From an uncultured Flavobacteriaceae bacterium (GTDB lineage: Bacteria; Bacteroidota; Bacteroidia; Flavobacteriales; Flavobacteriaceae), in the NCBI GenBank assembly GCA_937901915.1, contig CALGUD010000124.1:1-12581 (forward strand): a stretch of 12,581 nt of DNA, in the 5' to 3' direction. Of the stretch, positions 1 through 6,922 are shown in pieces. Position numbers and translations under genes: made by a program. How positions within the stretch are numbered: position 1 is the first letter of the stretch; every line of letters starts with the position of its first letter. The notes under the pieces were generated by a model, which saw only the letters and a list, made by a program, of their open reading frames with translations, was not told where the DNA came from and made no database searches.

Positions 1-1006
1 TGCTCACAGTTACATCCGGTATAATTCCTAGTCCTCCTGAAGCTGACCTGATATTTGTAGAAACCTCATCCCCATACACATTTATACCATCATAATCCAG
101 GTCGGCCCTTGTATCTCCTGTACCGGGTTTAGCTGTCATGTTATCCGCAGCCCAATCGGTTCCTTTCAGGTAACTGAAATTGACTTTTGCTGCAAAGTGG
201 TCGGTAAATTTATGAGCCGCTCGAATTCCGAAATCGGTATAAGGATTGTCACCTGCCACTTCCTGGGAAGTTATTCCTTGTTTAAAATAAGCGCTTATAC
301 CAGGAAAATCAAATGGGTTTTTACTGGTCATAAATAAAATACCATTAAAAGCATTTGCTCCGTATAATGCAGATGATGCCCCGGGTAGTAATTCGACACT
401 TTGCACATCTGTTTCTATCATTCCCAGTAAGTTTCCAAGTGGAAAGTTTAAAGCTGGTGCAGAGTTATCCATACCATCTACCAACTGCATAAAACGGGTA
501 TTTGCAAATGTTGCAAACCCCCTGGTATTTACTGATTTGAATGTTAAACTATTTGTGTTTACATCTACCCCTTTTAAATTTTCGAGCCCGTCATAAAAAC
601 CCACCGAGGCAGTATTTCTTATTTCCGCTAATCCAAAGCGTTCTACCGTTACAGGCGATTCGAAAATACGCTCGGGTGTACGGGAAGCAGAAACGACTAT
701 CTCATCCAGTTGTGTTTGTTGTTCCGTTAAATTGAATGCAACCGTTTGATTGTTTTGAGTTACAGATACTGTAGATGAGGAAAAACCAATACTGGAAGCA
801 GTTAACTGAAAAGGTGGAACTTCATCTGTAACTAAGGTGAAATTACCATCAAAATCTGTAACTGTACCAATCCCTTTTCCTTCAATAACAATATTGGCAG
901 ACGGGATAGGCCCTCCGTTTTCATCAAGTACCTGTCCTGTAATTGTAGTTTGCGCATATGAAGATACCCCACATAATACAAATAATGCGTATAGAATTGT
1001 TCTCAT
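1..1006 (-). CDS. TonB-dependent outer-membrane receptor, N-terminal part (cut by left edge)
   Basis: Reading the minus strand from ATG at 1006 gives an uninterrupted frame of 335 residues to the window edge. It starts with a Sec signal peptide (MRTILYALFVLCGVSSYA, then QT). A carboxypeptidase-regulatory-like beta domain follows (ITGQVLDENGGPIPSANIVI, then GTVTDFDGNFTL). Next come a TonB-box-like stretch (LDEIVVSASR) and a plug domain with RGFA, QLVDGMD and VELLPGASSALYGANAFNGI. The first barrel strands follow (AYFKQG, AAHKF, KVNFSYLKG). Proteins of this build sit in the outer membrane and import a ligand using energy from TonB-ExbBD. The ligand cannot be told from this part, and no SusD partner is visible on the upstream side. 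The gene lies downstream of glmS on the same strand but is separated by 208 bp and probably has its own promoter. The C-terminal barrel is outside the window. Confidence 0.92.
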   Translation of the reverse strand, partial: MRTILYALFVLCGVSSYAQTTITGQVLDENGGPIPSANIVIEGKGIGTVTDFDGNFTLVTDEVPPFQLTASSIGFSSSTVSVTQNNQTVAFNLTEQQTQLDEIVVSASRTPERIFESPVTVERFGLAEIRNTASVGFYDGLENLKGVDVNTNSLTFKSVNTRGFATFANTRFMQLVDGMDNSAPALNFPLGNLLGMIETDVQSVELLPGASSALYGANAFNGILFMTSKNPFDFPGISAYFKQGITSQEVAGDNPYTDFGIRAAHKFTDHFAAKVNFSYLKGTDWAADNMTAKPGTGDTRADLDYDGINVYGDEVSTNIRSASGGLGIIPDVTVS

Positions 1007-1033
1007 TATAAAAAATAAATTTGTTGTTATGAT

Positions 1034-1055
1034 TGTACATATTCAGATATGTACA
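1034..1055. repeat. Perfect 9-bp-arm palindrome in the receptor leader
   Basis: TGTACATAT at 1034-1042 and ATATGTACA at 1047-1055 are exact reverse complements separated by TCAG. The site is 28-49 bases upstream of the receptor ATG, so it lies in the probable 5' untranslated leader. It could be an operator for a dimeric regulator or an mRNA hairpin. The symmetry is seen; the role is inferred. Confidence 0.6.
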
Positions 1056-1102
1056 CGAGAGAATTAAAATAAAGATTGTGTTATTGTTGGAAAATACCCA
1101 TA

Positions 1103-1132
1103 CAAAATCAATTATTATCAATTACTCTCAAA
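1103..1132 (-). promoter_or_regulatory. Possible Bacteroidota-type promoter for the receptor gene
   Basis: On the minus strand, TTTG (1132-1129) is followed after 18 bases by TGATTTTG (1110-1103). This is one mismatch from the -7 consensus TAnnTTTG, and the spacing is near the usual one to the -33 TTTG. A second one-mismatch box (TTTATTTG) lies just upstream, so the choice is uncertain. Transcription from here would give a leader of about 90-100 bases containing the palindrome at 1034-1055. Confidence 0.3.
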
Positions 1133-1165
1133 TAAATTAGCAATTTGATAATACCAAGATACATA

Positions 1166-1206
1166 TTTTTTTAATCTTTATTAAAATTATCTTAAGATTA
1201 AAAAAA
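1166..1206. repeat. AT-rich inverted repeat between glmS and the receptor gene
   Basis: TTTTTTTAATCTT (1166-1178) and AAGATTAAAAAAA (1194-1206) are perfect 13-base reverse complements around a 15-base loop. The right arm begins 9 bases after the glmS stop. It could act as a transcript 3' end for glmS. However, the stem has only one G-C pair and no U-tract follows it in the glmS direction, so it is not a textbook intrinsic terminator. Confidence 0.5.
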
Positions 1207-1214
1207 ATATATTG

Positions 1215-3062
1215 TTATTCGACTGTAACAGACTTCGCCAAATTTCTTGGCTGGTCTACATTACAGCCTCTCATAACTGCTATGTGGTATGATAACAATT
1301 GTAAAGGTATGGTAGTGAGAAGTGGTGTTAAACATTCTACTGTATCTGGTACTTCAATAACATAATCTGCAAGTTTTCTTACATCTACATCACCTTCTGT
1401 AACAACAGCGATAATTTTTCCTTTTCTGGATTTAATTTCTTCAATGTTGCTTACAATCTTTTCATAATGTCCTTTTTTAGTAGCAATAACAACTACCGGC
1501 ATTTGTTCATCGATTAAAGCAATGGGTCCGTGCTTCATTTCTGCCGCCGGATACCCTTCAGCATGAATATATGATATTTCTTTAAGTTTTAATGCGCCTT
1601 CTAAAGCCACGGGAAAGTTATATCCCCTCCCTAAATATAAGAAGTTGGTTGCATCTTTATAAATAGATGCAATATGTTTTACATGTTCATCAACTAAAAG
1701 GCATTTTTCTACTTTTTCAGGTATAGCTTCCATTTCAACCAAATACTGATGGAATTCAGAATTAGATAATGTTCCGTTGGCTTTACCTAATCGTAATGCT
1801 AACAAAGCCAATACTGTTATTTGAGTAGTAAAAGCTTTGGTAGAAGCCACCCCTATTTCGGGGCCTGCATGAGTATAAGCACCTGCATGCGTTTCCCTTG
1901 CAATTGAGGAGCCTACCACATTACATACACCAAAAACAAAAGCTCCTTTTTGTTTAGCTAGTTTTATAGCCGCCAGGGTATCAGCGGTTTCACCGGATTG
2001 TGAAATAGCTATAACGACATCTTCAGGACTAATAACCGGATTCCTGTAGCGGAATTCTGAGGCGTATTCTACTTCTACCGGAACAGTAGCAATGGTTTCA
2101 AAAATATATTCGGCCACCAACCCGGCATGCCATGATGTTCCGCAAGCAACTATAATAATTCTGTTAGCGTTTGTAAATTTTCTCAGGTTGTCTTCAATTC
2201 CGGCCATTCTAATGATGTTTTCACCAGTTAAAAGCCGCCCTCTGTATGTGTCTTGAATTGCTTTAGGTTGTTCATGTATTTCTTTTAACATGAAATGATC
2301 ATATCCCCCCTTTTCAATTTGTTCAAGATTTAGCTGAAGTTCTTGTATATATGGCGCCACTACCGAATCACCCTTAATTTGCCTAACTTTAATCTCTTTA
2401 CCCCTTCTTATAATAGCCATTTGCTCATCTTCAAGATAAATAGCATTATTAGTAAACTCTATAAATGGGGATGCATCTGATGCAATAAAAAATTCATCTT
2501 CACCTATACCTATTGCCAGAGGGCTACCTAGTTTGGCAACCACTATTTCATTGGGTTTTGTTTTATCAAAAACAGCAATAGCATACGCACCAACAACCTG
2601 GTTTAACGCTATCTGAACGGCTTTTCCTAATTTAACTTTTTCATTCTTCTTTACATCTTCTATAAGATTTATTAATACTTCTGTATCAGTATCAGAATGA
2701 AAAACATATCCTCTGTTTGTTAATGCCTCTTTAAGTGATGAATAATTTTCAATTATTCCGTTATGTATAATTACCAGGTCTCCTGAATTAGAATAATGCG
2801 GGTGTGCGTTAACATCATTGGGAACACCATGAGTTGCCCATCTGGTATGGCCTATGCCTAATGTTCCGTGGATATTGTTGTCCTTTTCAGACTTATCTAT
2901 AAGGTCCTTGACTTTTCCCTTAGTTTTACATAAATTAATTTTTGTGCCATCGAATAAAGCAAGACCTGCACTGTCATACCCTCTGTATTCTAGCCTTTCA
3001 AGTCCTTTGATGATGATTGAATATGCATCTCTATGTCCAATATATCCAACAATTCCACACAT
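1215..3062 (-). CDS. glmS: Glutamine-fructose-6-phosphate aminotransferase (isomerizing)
   Basis: Full-length 615-residue GlmS, the cytoplasmic enzyme that makes glucosamine-6-phosphate from fructose-6-phosphate and glutamine. This is the first step towards UDP-GlcNAc for peptidoglycan and lipopolysaccharide. The N-terminal glutaminase domain (about 1-220) begins MCGIVGYIG, with Cys2 as nucleophile after Met removal. It has YRGYDSAG, GHTRWATHG, HNGIIENY and HSDTDTEV. Two SIS sugar-isomerase domains follow, with CGTSWHAG, SQSGETADT and VASTKAFTTQ in the first and LGRGYNFPVALEGALKLKEI and EMKHGPIALI in the second. The C-terminus is the family's DQPRNLAKSVTVE, carrying the active-site lysine. 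It is the last gene of the minus-strand unit, starting 14 bp after the DUF4270 stop. No glmS ribozyme is expected in this phylum, and the 14-bp gap could not hold one. Confidence 0.98.
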   Translation of the reverse strand: MCGIVGYIGHRDAYSIIIKGLERLEYRGYDSAGLALFDGTKINLCKTKGKVKDLIDKSEKDNNIHGTLGIGHTRWATHGVPNDVNAHPHYSNSGDLVIIHNGIIENYSSLKEALTNRGYVFHSDTDTEVLINLIEDVKKNEKVKLGKAVQIALNQVVGAYAIAVFDKTKPNEIVVAKLGSPLAIGIGEDEFFIASDASPFIEFTNNAIYLEDEQMAIIRRGKEIKVRQIKGDSVVAPYIQELQLNLEQIEKGGYDHFMLKEIHEQPKAIQDTYRGRLLTGENIIRMAGIEDNLRKFTNANRIIIVACGTSWHAGLVAEYIFETIATVPVEVEYASEFRYRNPVISPEDVVIAISQSGETADTLAAIKLAKQKGAFVFGVCNVVGSSIARETHAGAYTHAGPEIGVASTKAFTTQITVLALLALRLGKANGTLSNSEFHQYLVEMEAIPEKVEKCLLVDEHVKHIASIYKDATNFLYLGRGYNFPVALEGALKLKEISYIHAEGYPAAEMKHGPIALIDEQMPVVVIATKKGHYEKIVSNIEEIKSRKGKIIAVVTEGDVDVRKLADYVIEVPDTVECLTPLLTTIPLQLLSYHIAVMRGCNVDQPRNLAKSVTVE

Positions 3063-3076
3063 AAAAAATAATTTAA

Positions 3077-4762
3077 TTAAGGTTCAGTATAATAAATCTC
3101 CAATTTAAGCCTTTTGTTTTCAGGCACATTCTCATCAGTCCCATGCAAAATAGTTCCAAATGGACTGGTAATTGATGCCTGTGGGATTAATAGTTCTCCA
3201 TCACTTAGTTCATCATCTCTATCATACTTGCCGGTTACGTTCAGAACATTCAGAATATTATTAGTTGTAAACAATCCTAACTTTGTATTTGAAGAATCCT
3301 TTCTTATAATTCTGTTTATATGCTCAGTAATCCTGATTTTGTATTTAGGCCCACTATCATTATCCTCTAAAGTGCCGCCAAAAATAGGATATTTAATTTG
3401 ACTTGCGGGTGTACTTCCGATGAAGTCAAAGTTATAATCTACCAACGTCGTTTCATTGGTTAAATTATAAAGATAAATCCTGTCGGGTTGATGAAAATCA
3501 TCATATCCTGATAAATCGTCTTCATCAACATAAAAGACCAGGCTTGCCTCATTTATAAGCCAGTTTTGAGGTATTGTATCTAACACCGTTCTATCTTCGT
3601 CAAACAAATTAAGCTCTACATATGTTCCCGAGCCTCCTTTAACGTATAGATTTTCAGGATTTTGTTCATCAAAATTAACTGCGGTGGGATATTCTTCATT
3701 TTCAAAAAGATTAATGATTTTTCCACTAAGGTTTATCTTAAAATGACTTTCACCGGTAACTACCTCATCATCACTTGTATCTTCTGTGGTATTTTTATTA
3801 TCAATTCTTTGAAAATTATATTCTACACTTAAAAAAGCCTCATTAATATTTAAAAACATTATAAGATCAGTTGCATCGGCTTCTATCATTAATCCCCTTA
3901 AATAATCACTAAAATTTGCATTAGATGCCAGCTCATCGGACCCCTCAGCATCCAGGAATTCTTGAAAAACAGATGTTTCACTAAGCAGAATCCGGATCCC
4001 TGGCGGGATAGTTTCGCAAGTAATTGCTTCATTTTCATCGGTATTATCATTATCCTCTAACCCTGTATTCCTTTCAATTACATAACTAGTTGTTTGTATT
4101 TGATGGGTTCCCTGAAACCATGGGGTTGGATCAACATTAAAAGTATCGTCTGAAAAATATGCTTTTGTAGTTTCAAAATTAGAATCAGGATCTAAGGATT
4201 GAATAAAATCGGTCACCTTACTTACAGTAATATTGAAATTCTCTTCTCTGTTTCCATAAATAGAATCCAATTTAAAATCGTGAATCCTGCAATTCTCTGG
4301 TGTTTCATCGTCTTCATCATCGTCTTCATCATCATCCGCAATCTGGCTGCTAAAGAAGGGTATATGTAGATAAACAGCAGTTACGGTCTCTGCTTCATCA
4401 TCAATTAAATGAGTGTCTGGTGTAGCCTGGTTTTCCTGGTACCTTTCCAGTTCCTGTGCGGCAGATAACAACCCAAACCTGGGATTAGCAGAACTTAAAG
4501 AAAGTTGAGAAACTACACTTGCTTTTGTAGTTCCAAAAACAGGGTGTACATACGTTCCTAACTGGTAATGTCCTAATCCGTCTGTTCTTACACTATTAAG
4601 GTTCCTGTTGTATGCTATTACATCAAAAGTCGCTTTTTTGGTTTCGTAATTACCTTCTCCAATAACTTCACTTCCAATTGTGCTGGGCTCTTTATCACAT
4701 CCTATCAAAAAAATAGTAATCAAGGCTATTGATACTGCTGTCAGGGCATTTTTCTTTTTCAT
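3077..4762 (-). CDS. DUF4270 family lipoprotein
   Basis: Predicted lipoprotein of 561 residues. The N-terminus (MKKKNALTAVSIALITIFLIGC) has a lysine-rich start, a hydrophobic core and a lipobox LIGC with Cys22, followed by DKEPSTIGSEVIG. The early segment (GHYQLGTYVHPVFGTTKASVVSQLSL) and the overall layout match the DUF4270 family of Bacteroidota as I know it; its function is not established. The rest is a secreted, beta-rich, acidic chain ending in LKLEIYYTEP. It contains a D/E-only run (DDDEDDDEDDE) around residues 145-157, encoded by GAT/GAC/GAA repeats. It lies 22 bp after the GT5-like gene and 14 bp before glmS, so co-transcription is likely. The position +2 Asp would signal inner-membrane retention in E. 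coli, but that rule does not carry over to this phylum. Surface or periplasmic location is not decided. Confidence 0.9.
   Translation of the reverse strand: MKKKNALTAVSIALITIFLIGCDKEPSTIGSEVIGEGNYETKKATFDVIAYNRNLNSVRTDGLGHYQLGTYVHPVFGTTKASVVSQLSLSSANPRFGLLSAAQELERYQENQATPDTHLIDDEAETVTAVYLHIPFFSSQIADDDEDDDEDDETPENCRIHDFKLDSIYGNREENFNITVSKVTDFIQSLDPDSNFETTKAYFSDDTFNVDPTPWFQGTHQIQTTSYVIERNTGLEDNDNTDENEAITCETIPPGIRILLSETSVFQEFLDAEGSDELASNANFSDYLRGLMIEADATDLIMFLNINEAFLSVEYNFQRIDNKNTTEDTSDDEVVTGESHFKINLSGKIINLFENEEYPTAVNFDEQNPENLYVKGGSGTYVELNLFDEDRTVLDTIPQNWLINEASLVFYVDEDDLSGYDDFHQPDRIYLYNLTNETTLVDYNFDFIGSTPASQIKYPIFGGTLEDNDSGPKYKIRITEHINRIIRKDSSNTKLGLFTTNNILNVLNVTGKYDRDDELSDGELLIPQASITSPFGTILHGTDENVPENKRLKLEIYYTEP
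4304..4337 (-). repeat. Trinucleotide-type repeat coding for an acidic run
   Basis: The plus strand shows TCATCGTCT followed by two near-identical 12-base units (TCATCATCGTCT and TCATCATCATCC). On the coding strand this gives a pure Asp/Glu stretch in the DUF4270 lipoprotein. Length changes here would be in frame and would alter only the acidic tract. Confidence 0.6.
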
Positions 4763-4784
4763 TTATATTGTTGTAAAATGATAT

Positions 4785-5594
4785 TTAACTTAAAATTTTT
4801 TCGTTGTAAAAATCTGAGTATCTTTCTGTTGAGTTTTCTGAGGACACAAACGAAAGTACGGGTTTATCCAGGGAAGAAATAAAATTTTTAAGATCTTCAG
4901 GTATTGCTTCTGAAGCAACTACTACTCCGTCAGAATTATTGATAGCCACTTTAAGTATATTGTTATAAGTTGCATCTTTAAGAACCTCAATATCATCATC
5001 ACTAAATCCGTCAAATTTTACTTTCTTAAACATATCATCATCTAACGTACCTTCGAAGCCTTTGTTGTATACTGAGGTTATAATTTTACTTTCAGAGAAT
5101 AACGGCTCACCGGTATAGTATTTTTTTAAATAAAGTGGCAATAATGATGCCATCCATCCATGAACATGAATTACATCGGGGGCCCAATTTAGTTTCTTAA
5201 CAGTCTCAACAACCCCTTTTGCAAAAAAGATAGCCCTTTCATCATTGTCCGGAAACAAATTTCCCTCTTCGTCAGAAAAAGTCGCCTTTCTCTTAAAGTA
5301 TTCATCATTGTCAATAAAGTAAACTTGTATTCTTTCTTTAGGAATGGAAGCAACTTTAATAATTAACGGCATATCCATGTCATTAATAACTAAATTCATA
5401 CCTGAAAGCCTGATAACTTCATGAAGCTGATGCCTTCTTTCATTTATATTACCAAAACGTGGCATAAAAATTCGGATTTGCCCACCCATTTCATTTACCA
5501 TACGCGGACTTTCATAAGCCAGGGAGGACACCTCGTTCTCAGGTAAATAAGGAACCATTTCTGAAGCGACAAATAAAACCTTTTTGTCAGTCAT
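4785..5594 (-). CDS. Short GT5 (glycogen/starch synthase)-like protein, catalytic N-domain only
   Basis: 269 residues from ATG at 5594; a TTG at 5606 would add four residues (MIDF). The fold signature is that of the N-terminal Rossmann domain of glycogen synthase GlgA: VLFVASEMVPY at 6-16, IRIFMPRFG at 40-48, DNDERAIFFAKG at 116-127 and HVHGW at 143-147. Homologues in this phylum are often labelled glycogen synthase, but the chain is about half the length of GlgA and has no C-terminal GT-B domain. The ADP-glucose loop K-T-G-G is replaced (P18-E19-N20-E21), and the usual H-x-H-D-W-H reads HVHGWM. Glucosyl transfer is therefore doubtful, and a binding or regulatory role is equally possible. It is the first gene of the unit with the DUF4270 lipoprotein and glmS, divergent from panC. 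Confidence 0.85.
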   Translation of the reverse strand: MTDKKVLFVASEMVPYLPENEVSSLAYESPRMVNEMGGQIRIFMPRFGNINERRHQLHEVIRLSGMNLVINDMDMPLIIKVASIPKERIQVYFIDNDEYFKRKATFSDEEGNLFPDNDERAIFFAKGVVETVKKLNWAPDVIHVHGWMASLLPLYLKKYYTGEPLFSESKIITSVYNKGFEGTLDDDMFKKVKFDGFSDDDIEVLKDATYNNILKVAINNSDGVVVASEAIPEDLKNFISSLDKPVLSFVSSENSTERYSDFYNEKILS

Positions 5595-5634
5595 AAAATC
5601 AATCAATTTCTTTTATTATTCGGCCTAAAGAATG

Positions 5635-5642
5635 CAAAATTA
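5635..5642 (-). promoter_or_regulatory. -7 box for the GT5-like/DUF4270/glmS unit
   Basis: The minus strand reads TAATTTTG, an exact match to the Bacteroidota -7 box TAnnTTTG, about 40 bases before the ATG at 5594. No clear TTTG lies at the -33 distance. The position in a divergent intergenic region supports it. Confidence 0.45.
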
Positions 5643-5673
5643 CAAAAAATATGCCTAAATTATTTTATTTGTA

Positions 5674-5681
5674 TAGCTTTG
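5674..5681 (+). promoter_or_regulatory. -7 box for the panC-panD operon
   Basis: TAGCTTTG matches TAnnTTTG exactly and ends 21 bases before the panC ATG, which would give a short leader. The opposing box on the other strand is only about 30 bp away, so the two promoters lie back to back. The -33 element is not obvious. Confidence 0.5.
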
Positions 5682-5702
5682 CACACTTTTTAATTATTTT
5701 TT

Positions 5703-6551
5703 ATGGATGTTTTTGAACAAAAAGGACCATTATCTGAACACATAGAATTTTTAAAAAAAAAGGGGCTTCACATAGGCCTTGTGCCTACCATGGGCGCCTT
5801 GCATAAAGGCCATCTCTCACTGGTAAAAGCGGCTTTGGAAGCAAATGACATTGTAGTGGTAAGTATCTTTGTTAATCCCACTCAATTTGACAATAAAACG
5901 GACTTGAAAAAGTATCCTAAAACTTTTGAAAAAGATTTAAAAATTCTTGAAGGGGCAAGTCCAAATATCATTGTTTTTGCTCCATCAGTTGATGAAATAT
6001 ATAAAAAAAACATAAAATCTCAGAAATTTGACTTTGATGGCCTGGAGTTTAAAATGGAAGGTAAATTCAGGAAAGGACATTTTGACGGGGTAGGCACCAT
6101 AGTAAAACAGTTTTTTGATATTGTAAAACCTCATAATGCATACTTTGGCGAAAAAGATTATCAGCAATTACTTGTTATAAAAAAAATGGCAGAAAAACAT
6201 GCCATACCTGTGAATATAATTGGTTGCCCTATAAGCCGCGAACCTAACGGCCTTGCAATGAGTTCGCGCAATGAAAGACTCCCTCATGACATAAGAGAAA
6301 AGGCTTCTTTTATTTATAATACACTTTTAATGGCTAAACACATGTTTGGCACTAAAAGTGCTGTTACTATTACAGAATGGGTTGAAAAAGAGTTCAGTAA
6401 AAATAAAATATTTGAATTGGAATATTTTATAATTGCTGAATCAAATACCCTAAGAACTGTTAAAAAGAAGAAAAAAAATGAATCTTACAGAGCATTTATT
6501 GCAGTTTATGTAAACAATGTTAGACTCATAGACAATATCGCTCTAAATTAA
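5703..6551 (+). CDS. panC: Pantothenate synthetase (pantoate-beta-alanine ligase)
   Basis: 282 residues, the usual length for PanC. This cytoplasmic enzyme joins pantoate and beta-alanine using ATP, through a pantoyl-adenylate, to give pantothenate, the precursor of coenzyme A. Visible motifs are PTMGALHKGH (28-37, the HIGH-type nucleotide-binding motif), VSIFVNPTQF (53-62), KGHFDGVGTIV (124-134), FGEKDYQQL (148-156) and then ISREPNGLAMSSRN (the KMSKS-like region). The start is the ATG at 5703, 21 bases after a -7 box. panD follows 12 bp after the stop, so the supplier of beta-alanine and its user are in one operon. The C-terminus is lysine-rich (KKKKKNE), and the gene has an A9 tract at 5753-5761. 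Confidence 0.98.
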   Translation: MDVFEQKGPLSEHIEFLKKKGLHIGLVPTMGALHKGHLSLVKAALEANDIVVVSIFVNPTQFDNKTDLKKYPKTFEKDLKILEGASPNIIVFAPSVDEIYKKNIKSQKFDFDGLEFKMEGKFRKGHFDGVGTIVKQFFDIVKPHNAYFGEKDYQQLLVIKKMAEKHAIPVNIIGCPISREPNGLAMSSRNERLPHDIREKASFIYNTLLMAKHMFGTKSAVTITEWVEKEFSKNKIFELEYFIIAESNTLRTVKKKKKNESYRAFIAVYVNNVRLIDNIALN

Positions 6552-6559
6552 TACCTTTG
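6552..6559 (+). promoter_or_regulatory. -7-box match directly before panD
   Basis: TACCTTTG fits TAnnTTTG exactly and ends 4 bases before the panD ATG at 6564. If used, the transcript would start at or next to the start codon and be essentially leaderless. No -33 TTTG is visible upstream inside panC, so chance is a real alternative. Confidence 0.25.
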
Positions 6560-6563
6560 CAAT

Positions 6564-6914
6564 ATGCAAATACAAGTAGTTAAATCTAAAATTCACAGGG
6601 TTACCGTTACTGGGGCTGAACTAAACTATATAGGTAGTATTACTATAGATGAAGTTCTTATGGAAGCAGCTAACATCATTGAGGGTGAAAAAGTTCAGAT
6701 TGTTAACATAAACAATGGTGAAAGATTGGAAACTTATGTTATTAAAGGCACCAAAAAAAGTGGTGAAATAACCCTTAATGGTCCTGCTGCTCGAAAAGTC
6801 CAGAAAGGTGATATTATAATCATTATTTCGTATGGCATTATGGATTTTGAAGAAGCTAAAAGTTTTAAGCCGTCGGTTATTTTTCCAAATGAAAAAACAA
6901 ATTCATTAAACTAA
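6564..6914 (+). CDS. panD: Aspartate 1-decarboxylase proenzyme
   Basis: 116 residues, typical of PanD, which converts L-aspartate to beta-alanine for PanC. The proenzyme cleaves itself between Gly24 and Ser25 (YIGSITID); Ser25 becomes the pyruvoyl cofactor. Other family residues are in place: K9 and H11-R12 (KSKIHR), R54 and Y58 (GERLETYVI), and the N-G-P-A-A-R segment (LNGPAARKVQKGD) that lines the active site. It sits 12 bp after panC and 8 bp before the next membrane-protein gene, so it is probably the middle gene of one operon. The C-terminal tail after FEEAKSFKPSVIF is short and variable in the family. Confidence 0.98.
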   Translation: MQIQVVKSKIHRVTVTGAELNYIGSITIDEVLMEAANIIEGEKVQIVNINNGERLETYVIKGTKKSGEITLNGPAARKVQKGDIIIIISYGIMDFEEAKSFKPSVIFPNEKTNSLN

Positions 6915-6922
6915 ACCCGAAT

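Noticed and set aside
837..1121. Short open frames on both strands at the receptor start
   Set aside because: They overlap the receptor signal peptide and its leader in other frames and have no recognisable content.
3063..3076. glmS ribozyme or riboswitch upstream of glmS
   Set aside because: The gap is only 14 bp and the ribozyme is a feature of Gram-positive bacteria; nothing resembling it is present.
3114..3401. Open frame on the plus strand opposite the DUF4270 gene
   Set aside because: It is antisense to a well-supported lipoprotein gene, and its translation has no domain or signal feature beyond chance hydrophobic stretches.
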